DNA of 61,089 bases from a bacterium (GCA_004560305.1 SFVI01000005.1:1-61089), one strand, 5' to 3'. Positions 17,884-27,147 are shown, numbered from the stretch's first letter. Program-made: numbers and translations. The notes: generated from the sequence alone by a model not told the origin.

Positions 17884-19470
17884 ATGAAAAGGCTTTCGGA
17901 AAAACAAAAGTATCTCCATTGGGCGATCTTCGCAGGTGTGCTTTTCGTCCTCTTCTTTTTCCTGAACCGCTACACGGTTTATACCCTGGATTCGGACGCC
18001 TCCAGCGAGCTGGTGCTGGCCAAGCACCTGGCTGACGCCGGCGGCGGGATCATGTCCAAAAACTGGTATTATTCCACGGAAGTCGAATTCCTGAATGACC
18101 AACTGGCCTTCGAGCTGATGTTCTTCTTCACGAATAATTGGCATGTTGTGCGGATGGGCGGAACCCTGATCCTGGTTGCGTTCCTCCTGATCAGCTTTTA
18201 TTATTTCTGCAGGGAGACCGGCTGCAAAGAGCATTTCCCCCTGCTGGCAGCGATCATGCTGCTGCCGTTATCAAAATCGTATTTTAATATTACATTTAAG
18301 TTTGCCTACTACATTCAGTTCCTTGTGACCGGCTTTGTTGTGATCGGGGCCGGGATGCAATTCACCAGGGATGGGGGAAGAAAAAAGTACCTGGCCCTTG
18401 CCCTGGCGGTATTTCTTTCCCTGACTGCCGGCTTTCTTGGCTTCCGGATGCTTTTGAATTTGTACATTCCCCTTGTGCTGGCGGTGCTTTTGTTCCTGTG
18501 GCTGAACAAGGCCCCGGCCATATCGAAAAAGCTGCTTGCCGGAACCGGGATGGTTACAGGCGCGGCGCTGATCGGCTGCGTGATCAATCAAATAGTCATT
18601 GTAAAGCAATACACCTTCCATGACTATACCACCCTCTCCTTCACCGGCTTTTCCCTGCGGGGCGTGGAAAAAACCCTGAGTGGGCTGCTGAGCCTCCTGG
18701 GCTACCGCGCAGGTGAGCCGGTGTTCAGCCAGGCCCTTCTCCCCTCTGCTTTAAGTGGACTGCTGCTCCTGCTGTGCTTCTATTGCGCCGGGTATATCCT
18801 CTGCCACAGAGACAAATTCAGCGCCGCCCAGCAGATAGCAGCCTACTATTACCTCTTTGCGGTTGTTGTTCTTTGCCTGCTGTATTGCCTGACAGATATG
18901 CAGCATATGAGCTATCACAGCATTCAGGCCACTGTCCATGGACTGCCCCTGATTTTTATGTGCTTTGGCAGGCGGGAGCTTTACGGCAAGGCCGGGCGGG
19001 GCATCCTTCTGGGCCTCACCTGCTTTGCCCTTGTATGCGGGGCCCTGCAGTACAATGACATGCGCAAGGAGGATAAAACCCGGGCCCTCCGGGAAGCGGC
19101 GCAGTTCCTTGCGGAGAGTGACTATAAAGAGGGTTATGCCAGCTTCTGGATCGGCAACCTGGCCACGGAGCTGAGCAACGGCGCGGTCGATATGTGGGTG
19201 TGGAATGACATCGGGCTGGCCGAACTGGAGGATCCGGATGAAATCGTGCCCTGGCTCCAGAGCAAGGCCCATGACAACCCGCCCGCAGCGGGAAAGGTGT
19301 TTATTCTTCTGACGGCCAACGAGGCCTATTACTGCCCGTTTACGCAGAATTTCACAGAAGACAATGTTATTTTCAGGACGGCCAATTATGAGGAGGGAGC
19401 CACCGATGAATATATCATCTATGGCTTTGATTCCTACGATGAAATGCGCAGCCTGTTTGTCGGGCAGTAG
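17884..19470 (+). CDS. Polytopic membrane protein, GT-C-like, paralogue 2
   Basis: A 528-aa tandem paralogue of the preceding gene, equal in length and colinear: KQKYLHWAIFAGVL at the start, RYTVYTLDSDASSELVL around residue 35, and a near-identical C-terminal part (NYEEGATDEYIIYGFDSYDEM against NYELGALHEYIVYGFDSYDEL). It has about ten transmembrane segments. AAGGAG lies upstream and the gap is 17 bases, so the two are probably co-transcribed. Function is unknown; a pair acting on related lipid-linked sugars is possible. Confidence 0.7.
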   Translation: MKRLSEKQKYLHWAIFAGVLFVLFFFLNRYTVYTLDSDASSELVLAKHLADAGGGIMSKNWYYSTEVEFLNDQLAFELMFFFTNNWHVVRMGGTLILVAFLLISFYYFCRETGCKEHFPLLAAIMLLPLSKSYFNITFKFAYYIQFLVTGFVVIGAGMQFTRDGGRKKYLALALAVFLSLTAGFLGFRMLLNLYIPLVLAVLLFLWLNKAPAISKKLLAGTGMVTGAALIGCVINQIVIVKQYTFHDYTTLSFTGFSLRGVEKTLSGLLSLLGYRAGEPVFSQALLPSALSGLLLLLCFYCAGYILCHRDKFSAAQQIAAYYYLFAVVVLCLLYCLTDMQHMSYHSIQATVHGLPLIFMCFGRRELYGKAGRGILLGLTCFALVCGALQYNDMRKEDKTRALREAAQFLAESDYKEGYASFWIGNLATELSNGAVDMWVWNDIGLAELEDPDEIVPWLQSKAHDNPPAAGKVFILLTANEAYYCPFTQNFTEDNVIFRTANYEEGATDEYIIYGFDSYDEMRSLFVGQ

Positions 19471-19511
19471 AATTTATCTGGTGCGGACCGCACGAAAGGA
19501 ACGGTAAGACC

Positions 19512-22115
19512 ATGGCAGAGCTTACCCCCATGAAAAGACAATATAACGAGATCAAGCAGAACTATCAGGATTGCCTGCTGTTTTTCCGCCTGGGCGATTT
19601 CTATGAGATGTTCGATGAGGACGCCAAGGTGGCTTCCCGGGAGCTGGACCTGGCCCTGACCACCCGAGACCGGGCCGTTGAGAACCCGGAGGAGCGCACC
19701 CCCATGTGCGGCATCCCCTACCACAGCGCCGAGAGCTATATCGCCCGGCTCATCGCCAAGGGCTACAAAGTGGCCATCTGCGAGCAGACGGAGGACCCGG
19801 CCCTGGCCAAGGGCATCGTAAAGCGGGACGTGATCCGGGTCATCACCCCCGGCACCGTCACCGAAAGCTCCATGCTGGAGGAGGGGCGCAGCAACTATAT
19901 CTGCGCCGTGAATCTGGCAGGCAACACCGGCGGCGTGGCCTTCTGCGATATTTCCACCGGCGAGTTCTGCTGCGCCGCCTTTGAAAACGACGCCCAGACC
20001 CATGTGATCAATGAGCTGGCCCGCTTCTCTCCCCGGGAGGCGGTGCTCTCCGCCGGGGCCGATGCCTGCGGCCCCATTGGGGAATTTCTCACCAAAAAGC
20101 TGGACGCCATGCTGGAAAAGGACGGCGGCCGCTTTGAATTCCTGCCCTGCGCAGCCCGGCTCTGTGAGCAGTTCGGCTTCAAGGATGTGGACGACTGCGG
20201 CCTGGGGGATCAGCCCGCCGCCGTCTGTGCCGCCGGGGCGCTGCTGGGCTACCTGGCCGACACCCAGAAATTTGACCTGAGCCACATCAACCGCCTGGAC
20301 GTGTTCTACGGCGGCCGGTACATGGAGCTGGACTGGACCACCCGCCGTAACCTGGAGCTGACGGAGTCCCTCCGCAGCGGGGAAAAGCGGGGCAGCCTCC
20401 TCTGGGTGCTGGATAAGACCAGAACCCCCATGGGCGGCCGGCTGCTGCGTTCCTGGATCGAGCGGCCGCTGCTGTCCGCCGTGGCCATCAAGCGCCGGCT
20501 CACCGCCGTGCAGGAGCTATATAACGACAATGTGAAGCGGGGGGAGCTGATGCTGGCCCTGCGGGAGATTAGCGATATGCAGCGCCTGGTGGGCCGGGCG
20601 GTGTACGGCACCGCCGGGGGCCGGGATCTGCGATCCCTGGCCAACTGCGCCGCGGCACTGCCCCGGCTGCAGCAGCTGCTTTCCGGCTTTCACAGCATGG
20701 AGCTGCGGGAGATCGGCGCCATGGACGCCCTGGAGGACATGCTCTTTGAGATTGACCGGGCCATCTGTGACGATCCTCCCTTCTCCGTCCGGGAGGGCGG
20801 CATCCTGCGTCCGGGCTATTCCGAGGAAGTGGACCGCCTGCGCAACATCCGGGACAACGGCGCCCAGATGGTGCGGGAGCTGGAGGAGCGGGAGCGGCAG
20901 CGCACCGGCATCAAAAAGCTGAAGGTGGGCTATAACAAGGTCTTTGGCTATTATATCGATGTGCCCCGCTCCGCCGGCCTGGAAAACGTGCCGGAGGACT
21001 ATATCCGCAAGCAGACCCTGGTGTCCAACGAGCGGTACTTTACCCAGGAGCTGAAGGAGCTGGAGAACACCCTCCTTACTTCCCGGGACCGGATCAATGA
21101 GCTGGAGTTTCAGTATTTTGACGAGCTGCGCCGCAGCGTGGCCGCCAAGGTGGACCGCATCCAGGCCACCGCCGGGGCTGTGGCCCGGCTGGACGTGCTT
21201 TGCTCCCTGGCGGAGGTGGCCGTCCGCAACAACTACACCTGCCCGGAGGTGGACGCCTCCCGCACCCTGCAGATCATGGAGGGCCGCCATCCGGTGGTGG
21301 AGCAGACCCTGAAAAACGTGCTCTTCGTCCCCAACGACACCTATCTCAACGACAGTGACGACCGGGTGGCCATCGTCACCGGCCCCAACATGGCCGGCAA
21401 ATCCACCTATATGCGCCAGACGGCTTTGATCGTCCTCATGGCCCAGATCGGCTCCTTTGTTCCGGCAAAAAGCGCCACCATCGGCATCGTGGACCGGGTG
21501 TTCACCCGCATCGGCGCTTCCGATGACCTGGCCTCCGGCCAGTCCACCTTTATGGTGGAGATGAGCGAGATGGCCTCCATCCTCAGGCACGCCACCGCAG
21601 CGTCCCTTCTGGTGCTGGACGAGATCGGTCGGGGCACCTCCACCTTTGACGGCATGGCCATCGCCCGGGCCGTGCTGGAATACTGCGCCGATAAGCGCCG
21701 CCTGGGGGCCAAGACCATGTTCGCCACCCACTATCATGAGCTTTCCGCCCTGGAGGGCCAGCTGCAGGGCGTGCGCAACTATAACATCACCGCCAGAAAG
21801 CAGGGGGGCAATCTGGTGTTTCTCCGCAAGATCGTCCCCGGCGCGGCGGACGACAGCTACGGCATTGAGGTGGCCAAGTTGGCCGGCCTGCCGGAGGCGG
21901 TGATCGCCAAGGCCAAGGGCTATTTGAAGGAGCTGGAGGAAAGCGGCGCCAGGGCCGTGCCCAAGGCCGAAGCCGCTGCCGATGACCAGATCAGCCTGAC
22001 CGACGTGGGGGCTGACCAGATCCGCAAGACCCTGCTCAGCACCGATCTGAACAGCCTCACCCCCATCGAGGCCATGAACCTGCTCTTTGAGCTGCAAAGA
22101 AAGGCGAGAAGCTGA
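19512..22115 (+). CDS. mutS: DNA mismatch repair protein MutS
   Basis: An 867-aa mismatch-recognition ATPase. The N-terminal domain has the mismatch-wedging Phe and Glu in DFYEMF (about 30-35). The C-terminal ATPase has Walker A GPNMAGKSTYM, Walker B with LLVLDEIGRGTSTFDG, and the conserved FATHYHEL. A C-terminal helix-turn-helix tail follows. It works with MutL, encoded on the other strand. Its stop overlaps the start of the next gene (TGATG). Confidence 0.97.
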   Translation: MAELTPMKRQYNEIKQNYQDCLLFFRLGDFYEMFDEDAKVASRELDLALTTRDRAVENPEERTPMCGIPYHSAESYIARLIAKGYKVAICEQTEDPALAKGIVKRDVIRVITPGTVTESSMLEEGRSNYICAVNLAGNTGGVAFCDISTGEFCCAAFENDAQTHVINELARFSPREAVLSAGADACGPIGEFLTKKLDAMLEKDGGRFEFLPCAARLCEQFGFKDVDDCGLGDQPAAVCAAGALLGYLADTQKFDLSHINRLDVFYGGRYMELDWTTRRNLELTESLRSGEKRGSLLWVLDKTRTPMGGRLLRSWIERPLLSAVAIKRRLTAVQELYNDNVKRGELMLALREISDMQRLVGRAVYGTAGGRDLRSLANCAAALPRLQQLLSGFHSMELREIGAMDALEDMLFEIDRAICDDPPFSVREGGILRPGYSEEVDRLRNIRDNGAQMVRELEERERQRTGIKKLKVGYNKVFGYYIDVPRSAGLENVPEDYIRKQTLVSNERYFTQELKELENTLLTSRDRINELEFQYFDELRRSVAAKVDRIQATAGAVARLDVLCSLAEVAVRNNYTCPEVDASRTLQIMEGRHPVVEQTLKNVLFVPNDTYLNDSDDRVAIVTGPNMAGKSTYMRQTALIVLMAQIGSFVPAKSATIGIVDRVFTRIGASDDLASGQSTFMVEMSEMASILRHATAASLLVLDEIGRGTSTFDGMAIARAVLEYCADKRRLGAKTMFATHYHELSALEGQLQGVRNYNITARKQGGNLVFLRKIVPGAADDSYGIEVAKLAGLPEAVIAKAKGYLKELEESGARAVPKAEAAADDQISLTDVGADQIRKTLLSTDLNSLTPIEAMNLLFELQRKARS

Positions 22116-22825
22116 TGGTCAAGAACCCTGTGGAATTTACCAGCCGCCTCACCAAAGGGGAGGCGGTGGCCGCCCTGGCCTGGCTGCCGGTGCACCTGTG
22201 GCTGCTGCCGCTGTTGCTGCAGCAGATGATCAACCGGGGGGCCATGGACGATGTGGCCGCCAATGTGATCTGCTATACCCTGGGTGTCTTGTATATGCTG
22301 GGCCTGCTGTTTCCCTTCCTCCGGCGGGACTTCGACCCCCTCTGTGACCGGCCGGGCTACTGCCTGCTGGAGATCCTGAAAAATTATGTCCTCATGTACC
22401 TGGGCAATATGGCCGTGGGCGCCCTCATGATGCTGGTGCTGGGTCAGAGCGGGGAAAATCCCAACAACGCGGGCCTTATGGACATGGCCGGCCGTGGCTG
22501 GAACCAGATGTCCGCCATGGCGGTATTCATGGCACCCATCGTGGAAGAGTGCATGTTTCGGGCCGGCATCTTCGGCACCCTCCGGCGCTACAGCCGCTGG
22601 GGCGCCTACCTGGTGGCCACCCTGGCCTTCAGCCTGTACCACGTCTGGAGCTATGCCCTGGTTGACCCCGTCTACTGGCTGTACTTTATCCAGTATGTGC
22701 CGGTGTCCCTGCTGCTGTGCCGGGTTTATGAGCGCACCAATTCCATCTGGGGCAGCATCTTTTTTCATATGCTGGTGAACTATATCGCCATGAACGCCCT
22801 GAAAGTTCTGGAGACTTTGCTATGA
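22115..22825 (+). CDS. CPBP-family intramembrane metalloprotease
   Basis: A 236-aa membrane protein of the CAAX protease/bacteriocin-processing family (Abi). The motifs are in order: EECMFR (E144, E145, R149), FSLYHVW, and HMLVN near the C-terminus; these carry the catalytic Glu and metal-binding His. The substrate is unknown. The ATG overlaps the mutS stop by one base and its own stop overlaps trmO by four, so the three are coupled. Confidence 0.88.
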   Translation: MVKNPVEFTSRLTKGEAVAALAWLPVHLWLLPLLLQQMINRGAMDDVAANVICYTLGVLYMLGLLFPFLRRDFDPLCDRPGYCLLEILKNYVLMYLGNMAVGALMMLVLGQSGENPNNAGLMDMAGRGWNQMSAMAVFMAPIVEECMFRAGIFGTLRRYSRWGAYLVATLAFSLYHVWSYALVDPVYWLYFIQYVPVSLLLCRVYERTNSIWGSIFFHMLVNYIAMNALKVLETLL

Positions 22826-23496
22826 CCGAACATATGATCCGCCCCATCGCCCATATGCGCAGCGATTTTGCCGGCAAGTTCGGCATCCCCCGGCAGGCCG
22901 GGGTGGTGGAAGAATTGGAGAGCTATGTGGTTTTCGAGCCGGAGTACCGCAAGGCGGAGGCCCTGCGGGGCATCGAGGGCTTTTCCCACCTGTGGCTCAT
23001 CTGGCAGTTTTCGGAGAACCTGCGGCGGGACTGGTCGCCCACGGTGCGGCCGCCCCGGCTGGGGGGCAACACCCGCATGGGCGTCTTTGCCACCCGCTCT
23101 CCCTTCCGGCCCAATGCCCTGGGCCTCAGCTGCGTGAAGCTGCTGGCGGTGGAGGAGGGGCCGGAGGGCCTGATGCTGAAGGTGGGCGGCGCGGACCTGA
23201 TGGACGGCACTCCCATCTTTGACATCAAACCCTACATTCCCTATGCCGACTGCAAGCCGGAGGCCAGCTGCGGCTTTGCTCCGGACCCCGGGGCCACCCT
23301 CCGGGTGAACTACGCCCCCGGCGCGGCGGAGACGCTCCCTTCTGAGAAGCGCGCCGCCCTCACCGGCATCCTGGCCAACGACCCCCGCCCCCGGTACCAG
23401 CACCAGCCGGAGCGGCTCTACGCCCTGGACTTTGCCGGCCATACCGTCCGCTTCACCGTGGATGGAGACGAGCTGACCGTCACCGGGATCGAATAA
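22822..23496 (+). CDS. trmO: tRNA (N6-threonylcarbamoyladenosine(37)-N6)-methyltransferase TrmO
   Basis: A 224-aa member of the TsaA/YaeB (VirR) family that methylates t6A37 of tRNA-Thr with SAM. The beta-barrel core has GIEGFSHLWLIWQF, RMGVFATRSPFRPNALGLS and GTPIFDIKPYIPYAD, all family signatures. A short C-terminal domain with RYQHQPERLYALDFAG completes it. It is a third tRNA position-37 enzyme in this window, next to MiaA and MiaB. ATGA overlap with the protease gene. Confidence 0.92.
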   Translation: MTEHMIRPIAHMRSDFAGKFGIPRQAGVVEELESYVVFEPEYRKAEALRGIEGFSHLWLIWQFSENLRRDWSPTVRPPRLGGNTRMGVFATRSPFRPNALGLSCVKLLAVEEGPEGLMLKVGGADLMDGTPIFDIKPYIPYADCKPEASCGFAPDPGATLRVNYAPGAAETLPSEKRAALTGILANDPRPRYQHQPERLYALDFAGHTVRFTVDGDELTVTGIE

Positions 23497-23506
23497 CGAA
23501 TAACGC

Positions 23507-23550
23507 AAAAAAGCCCCGGGAGGGAACGATTTCGTTCCCTCCCGGGGCTT
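23507..23550 (-). terminator. Strong hairpin, terminator on the minus strand
   Basis: A perfect 18-bp stem (23511-23528 with 23533-23550, core ccccgggagggaacg) and a 4-base loop. On the minus strand it is followed by T6; on the plus strand no T-run follows. It can end the transcript of the minus-strand gene 23826-24662, and as a bare hairpin may stabilise the 3' end of trmO mRNA. Confidence 0.7.
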
Positions 23551-23556
23551 CAGCTT

Positions 23557-23795
23557 GTCAAAAAAGTCCAACAAGGACTTTTTTGACCGCTTTAACCGCC
23601 GAGCATTTTGATGCGATCAAAATGCTGCTTCGCTCGAAAAGCCTTGATATTCAAGGCTTTTCTGCGGCGGGTTATTGTACTGCGAGACGGGCCTTGCCCT
23701 CTCGCGCTCTCCCGCTTCTCTATTTTCGGCGCATGAAGCTTGGTTTTTGACAGTCTCAAGCTCCGGGAGGGAAGGAAACCGTTCCCTCCCGGGGC
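23557..23795. repeat. Intergenic element made of nested perfect hairpins
   Basis: Between trmO and the next gene there is no credible ORF but four ordered inverted repeats: a 13-bp stem 23557-23587 (gtcaaaaaagtcc), an 11-bp stem 23602-23626 (agcattttgat), an 11-bp stem 23637-23661 (aaaagccttga), and 23760-23795 (gggaggga core). The second and third are enclosed by taaccgccg at 23593 and cggcgggtta at 23665. The 23508-23580 part and 23740-23800 are inverted copies of a similar sequence. It resembles a mobile or REP/MITE-like intergenic repeat, or a structured RNA. Confidence 0.6.
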
Positions 23796-23825
23796 TTTCC
23801 GTTTATCTCAGCCGTTTATCTCAGC

Positions 23826-24662
23826 TTATCTCAGCCGCTCAAAGCCGTCCTCCGGCAGCCGCTCTTCCTTCGGCTTGGGGGCTTTCTTCTGCATATTCAT
23901 GATCAGCACCCATTCATACATCAACAGCTGCAAGGCTGCCCCCAGCATGATGATATGCATCCCCATGTACCGCTCGTCGGCCAGGGACATGATGCACATC
24001 ATTACCCCCAGCATAATGGTGAACAGGGTGGGCCAGGTTTTTACCGCGCCGTACGCGAAGCCCGCCGCCCGGAAAAAGGCCAGTAGCGCCACAATGGTGG
24101 TGGCGATCTCGATCAGATAGGACCAGACCACGCTGTTCAGGGCGTTCTGCTTGTAGCAGAGCACCAGCCACAGGGCGAACAGCAGCACCGGCAGCACCGT
24201 GCCGGCGCAGGCCAGGGTGGGATGGCGCAGCTTGCCGTACTTGTCGTTGGCGCTGCCCAGCAGCAGGGGATAGCAAAGCCCCGACGCGATGGCCAGCCCC
24301 GCCAGAATGTACATGAGCTTTGCGTCCTTATCCGTTTCGCAGCTGGCGATCAGCAGCACCCCGCCCAGCGCCATCACCAGGCCGCAGGCCCAGCGGGCCA
24401 TGGCGAACAGCCGGCCCTCATTCCGCAGCGCCTGGCAGTAATCCGTGGGTATGTACAGCTTCTCCGCCTTGGCCTGTTCGATAAAGCGGTTAAAAAGCAG
24501 AGCCGCCGCCAGAATTGCCAGAGGCACCAGATAGTTGAAAACACTTCTCTCTGCCAGCCCCGCCTCGTCAAAGGCCATCTGATCCTGCAGCCAGCGGAAG
24601 AAAACGCCGAAGGCCCCCGCTCCGCAGACATAGCAGGAAATCTCCAAAGATCTTTTTTGCAT
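23826..24662 (-). CDS. Polytopic membrane protein, unknown
   Basis: A 278-aa protein with about seven to eight transmembrane segments and a charged C-terminal tail (KKAPKPKEERLPEDGFERLR). No motif that I recognise. A soluble stretch (about 60-90, FIEQAKAEKLYIPTDYCQAL) lies between helices 2 and 3. It is a single gene with its own promoter at 24720-24748 and a terminator-like hairpin at 23507-23550. It is divergent from the sporulation gene spoIID; a link to sporulation is not shown. Confidence 0.65.
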   Translation of the reverse strand: MQKRSLEISCYVCGAGAFGVFFRWLQDQMAFDEAGLAERSVFNYLVPLAILAAALLFNRFIEQAKAEKLYIPTDYCQALRNEGRLFAMARWACGLVMALGGVLLIASCETDKDAKLMYILAGLAIASGLCYPLLLGSANDKYGKLRHPTLACAGTVLPVLLFALWLVLCYKQNALNSVVWSYLIEIATTIVALLAFFRAAGFAYGAVKTWPTLFTIMLGVMMCIMSLADERYMGMHIIMLGAALQLLMYEWVLIMNMQKKAPKPKEERLPEDGFERLR

Positions 24663-24719
24663 AATTTCTTTTCCGTTTCAATAACTATGGATTGATGTAC
24701 TGCCGTACATATTATACCG

Positions 24720-24748
24720 ATTCTATACTCATTTACCTGTTCAGTCAA
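24720..24748 (-). promoter_or_regulatory. Probable sigma-A promoter for the membrane protein gene
   Basis: On the minus strand TTGACT (24748-24743), a 17-base spacer and TAGAAT (24725-24720). An inverted repeat atgtac-4-gtacat lies downstream at 24695-24710 and could be an operator. Confidence 0.6.
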
Positions 24749-24768
24749 GGGAAAACGGAGGAAAACCA

Positions 24769-25836
24769 GTGAAACGCACCATTTTCGCCGCCTATCTGGC
24801 CCTGCTTATCACCACAGTTACGGCCTTCTGCCTGGTCTGGCGCAGCGGCGGGGAGCACAGGCCTCAGCCGGAACCGGGTACAAGCCCCTCGCCCGTGGTC
24901 AGCCCGATCCCGGCGCTCGGCCCGTCGCCCACCCCGGAGCCCATACCTTCGCCTTCGCCTGTGCCCAGCCCATCGCCGGTACCGACCGCCGCTCCTGCCG
25001 CCCTGTCCGCGCCGGAGCGGCTGCTGGTCAAGTGCGGCGGAGAGGTCTATGACGTGGCCATGGAGGAATACCTGGTGGGGGTGGTGGCGGCGGAAATGCC
25101 CGCCTACTTTGAGCCGGAGGCTTTGAAGGCCCAGGCCGTGGCCGCCCGGACCTACGCCATGTACTGCGCCCGGACAGGCCGCCACAGTGACGCCGATGTC
25201 TGCACCGACTTTGCCTGCTGTCAGGCCTGGCACCGCCCGGATACCCTGCGCCAGAACTGGGGCGACAGCTATGAGGAGCACTACGCCGCCGTCAGCGCCG
25301 CCGTGGCGGCCACGGCGGGGGAGTATCTCAGCTATGAGGGGGAGCCGGTCTTTGCCGCCTTCCACGCTTCCTCCTGCGGCGCCACCGAGGACTGCGGCGC
25401 CATCTGGAACCCCTTACCTTATCTTGTCAGTGTCCCCAGTCCCGAGACCGCCGACACCGTCCCCGGCTATGTCAGCCAGCTGGAGCTGAGCCCCCTGGAC
25501 TTCCGGGACACCATTCTCTACGCCTACCCCTATGCCGACTTCACCGGCGACGAAAGCGCCTGGGTGGGGGAGATCACCCGGGACGACAGCGGCCGGGTCA
25601 GCTCTGCCTGCCTGGGCGGCGTGGACATCTCCGGCACGGAGCTGCGGAGCCTCTTCTCCCTCCGCTCCACCGCCTTTACATTGGAATATACCGGCGCCGG
25701 CTTCCTGTTCACTGTCACCGGCCACGGCCATGGCGTAGGAATGAGCCAGCACGGGGCGAATCTTATGGCTGCCCAGGGCAGCGACTACACCCAAATACTG
25801 GCTCATTATTATCCGGGAACCTTGTTAGTCAAGTAA
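24769..25836 (+). CDS. spoIID: SpoIID/LytB-domain protein (stage II sporulation protein D)
   Basis: A 355-aa protein with an N-terminal signal anchor (1-22), a Pro/Ser/Thr-rich linker (about 27-78, repeated PSP), and a SpoIID domain to the end. Signatures are EEYLVGVVAAEMPAYFEPEALKAQAVAARTY (in two conserved blocks), FHASSCGATED and GHGHGVGMSQHGA. SpoIID is a lytic transglycosylase that helps the engulfing membrane move in sporulation. The proline linker and lack of spoIIQ/spoIIIA-type neighbours mean it could be a SpoIID-like wall enzyme rather than the engulfment protein itself. Its 3' end overlaps folA by 8 bases, tail to tail. Confidence 0.87.
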   Translation: MKRTIFAAYLALLITTVTAFCLVWRSGGEHRPQPEPGTSPSPVVSPIPALGPSPTPEPIPSPSPVPSPSPVPTAAPAALSAPERLLVKCGGEVYDVAMEEYLVGVVAAEMPAYFEPEALKAQAVAARTYAMYCARTGRHSDADVCTDFACCQAWHRPDTLRQNWGDSYEEHYAAVSAAVAATAGEYLSYEGEPVFAAFHASSCGATEDCGAIWNPLPYLVSVPSPETADTVPGYVSQLELSPLDFRDTILYAYPYADFTGDESAWVGEITRDDSGRVSSACLGGVDISGTELRSLFSLRSTAFTLEYTGAGFLFTVTGHGHGVGMSQHGANLMAAQGSDYTQILAHYYPGTLLVK

Positions 25837-26317
25837 TTTTCTTGTACGTCACAAAGCAGTAGCGCAGGCCGTCTTCCTCCTGCCACTGTTCCTCCTCCAA
25901 CCGCTGCCAGCAGGGGTCAGCGTCCAGATTGGGGAAAAAGCTGTCGGACTGGGGGGCCAGGTCGATCTTGGTGATATGCACCGTGTCCACATAGGGCATG
26001 AACTGCCGGTAGACGCTGGCCCCGCCGATCACCAGGCAGCGCTCCTGCCTTGCCGCCGCGGCCAGGGCCTCCTCTGTACTGTGGACCAGCTCCGCCCCTT
26101 CGATGGTAATTTCCTGCCGGGACACCACGATGTTGTGCCGCCCCTTCAGAGGACGGCCACCGGGAAAGTCCTCCAGGGTCTTGCGGCCCACGATCACCGC
26201 CGCCCCCATGGTCAGCTCACGAAAATGCACCCGGTCCGCTTTCAAAACCACCGGCTGGGTGCCGCCGCTGCCGATGCCCCAGTCGGAATATACCGCAACG
26301 ATGGCTTCCATAGGCAT
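25829..26317 (-). CDS. folA: Dihydrofolate reductase
   Basis: A 162-aa enzyme reducing dihydrofolate with NADPH. MEAIVAVYSDWGIG is the N-terminal strand and Met20-like loop; AAVIVGRKTLEDFP and LVIGGASVYRQFM are the NADPH- and substrate-site signatures. The end HITKIDLAPQSDSFFP and YCFVTYKK are typical. The ATG at 26317 overlaps the thyA stop (TGATG); an ATG two codons later is also possible. It regenerates the folate used by ThyA, encoded just upstream in the same operon. Confidence 0.95.
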   Translation of the reverse strand: MPMEAIVAVYSDWGIGSGGTQPVVLKADRVHFRELTMGAAVIVGRKTLEDFPGGRPLKGRHNIVVSRQEITIEGAELVHSTEEALAAAARQERCLVIGGASVYRQFMPYVDTVHITKIDLAPQSDSFFPNLDADPCWQRLEEEQWQEEDGLRYCFVTYKKIT

Positions 26318-27147
26318 CAAAGGGCCACCGGGATCTTCCCGGTGAATTCGGTGTATTCGTAGTCCTCGATGCGGAAACTGTCCCGGGTGAAGGCGTAGAA
26401 ATCCGTGACCTCCGGGTCAAGATAGAACCTGGGCGCGGGCTTGGGGGGATTGGCGATGATCTCCTCAATGGCGGGCACATGCCGGTCATAGATGTGGGCG
26501 TCGGCAATCACATGGACAAACTCACCGGGCTTCAGGCCGGAGACCTGGGCCATCATCATGGTCAGCACCGCGTACTGCACCACGTTCCAGTTGTTGGCCG
26601 CCAGCATATCCTGGGAGCGCTGGTTCAAAATGGCGTTGAGCCGGTCCCCGGTGACGTTGAAGGTCATGGAATAGGCGCAGGGGTAAAGCGCCATCTCCGA
26701 CAGGTCGGCAAAGTTGTAGATGTTGGTCATGATCCGCCGGGAGGCCGGATTGTGCTTCAAATCCCACAGCACCTTATCCACCTGATCCATATCCCCCTCG
26801 GGGTAGTGGTGCTTGATGCCCAGCTGATAGCCGTAGGCCTTGCCGATGGAGCCGTTCTCGTCAGCCCAGGCGTCCCAGACCCGGGTGCGCAGGTCGTTGA
26901 CGTTGTTGCTCTTGGCCTGCCAGATCCACAACAGCTCGTCAATGGCGCTCTTCCAGAAGGTGCGCCGGATGGTGAGGATGGGGAACTCCTCCGCCAGATT
27001 ATAGCGGTTCACAATGCCGAATTTCTTGATGGTATGGGCGCTCTCGCCGTCCTCCCACCGGGGGCGGACAGGCCTGTCCGTATCCCAGATGCCGTTGTCC
27101 AGAATGTCCCGGCAGTTTTGGATGAAGATCTCGTCTGCTCTGCTCAT
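26317..27147 (-). CDS. thyA: Thymidylate synthase
   Basis: A 276-aa ThyA-type enzyme making dTMP from dUMP with methylene-tetrahydrofolate. The catalytic Cys is in ALYPCAYSMTF. The substrate site is LNQRSQDMLAANNWNVVQYA, followed by HVIADAHIYDRH. The usual PCH is PCA here, a minor change. thyA-folA overlap by one base, so folate cycling is co-expressed. It is divergent from dpaA over a 125-base gap. Confidence 0.96.
   Translation of the reverse strand: MSRADEIFIQNCRDILDNGIWDTDRPVRPRWEDGESAHTIKKFGIVNRYNLAEEFPILTIRRTFWKSAIDELLWIWQAKSNNVNDLRTRVWDAWADENGSIGKAYGYQLGIKHHYPEGDMDQVDKVLWDLKHNPASRRIMTNIYNFADLSEMALYPCAYSMTFNVTGDRLNAILNQRSQDMLAANNWNVVQYAVLTMMMAQVSGLKPGEFVHVIADAHIYDRHVPAIEEIIANPPKPAPRFYLDPEVTDFYAFTRDSFRIEDYEYTEFTGKIPVAL

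Noticed and set aside
23675..23902. A 75-codon open frame within the hairpin region
   Set aside because: It consists of translated inverted repeats and has no binding site or family match.
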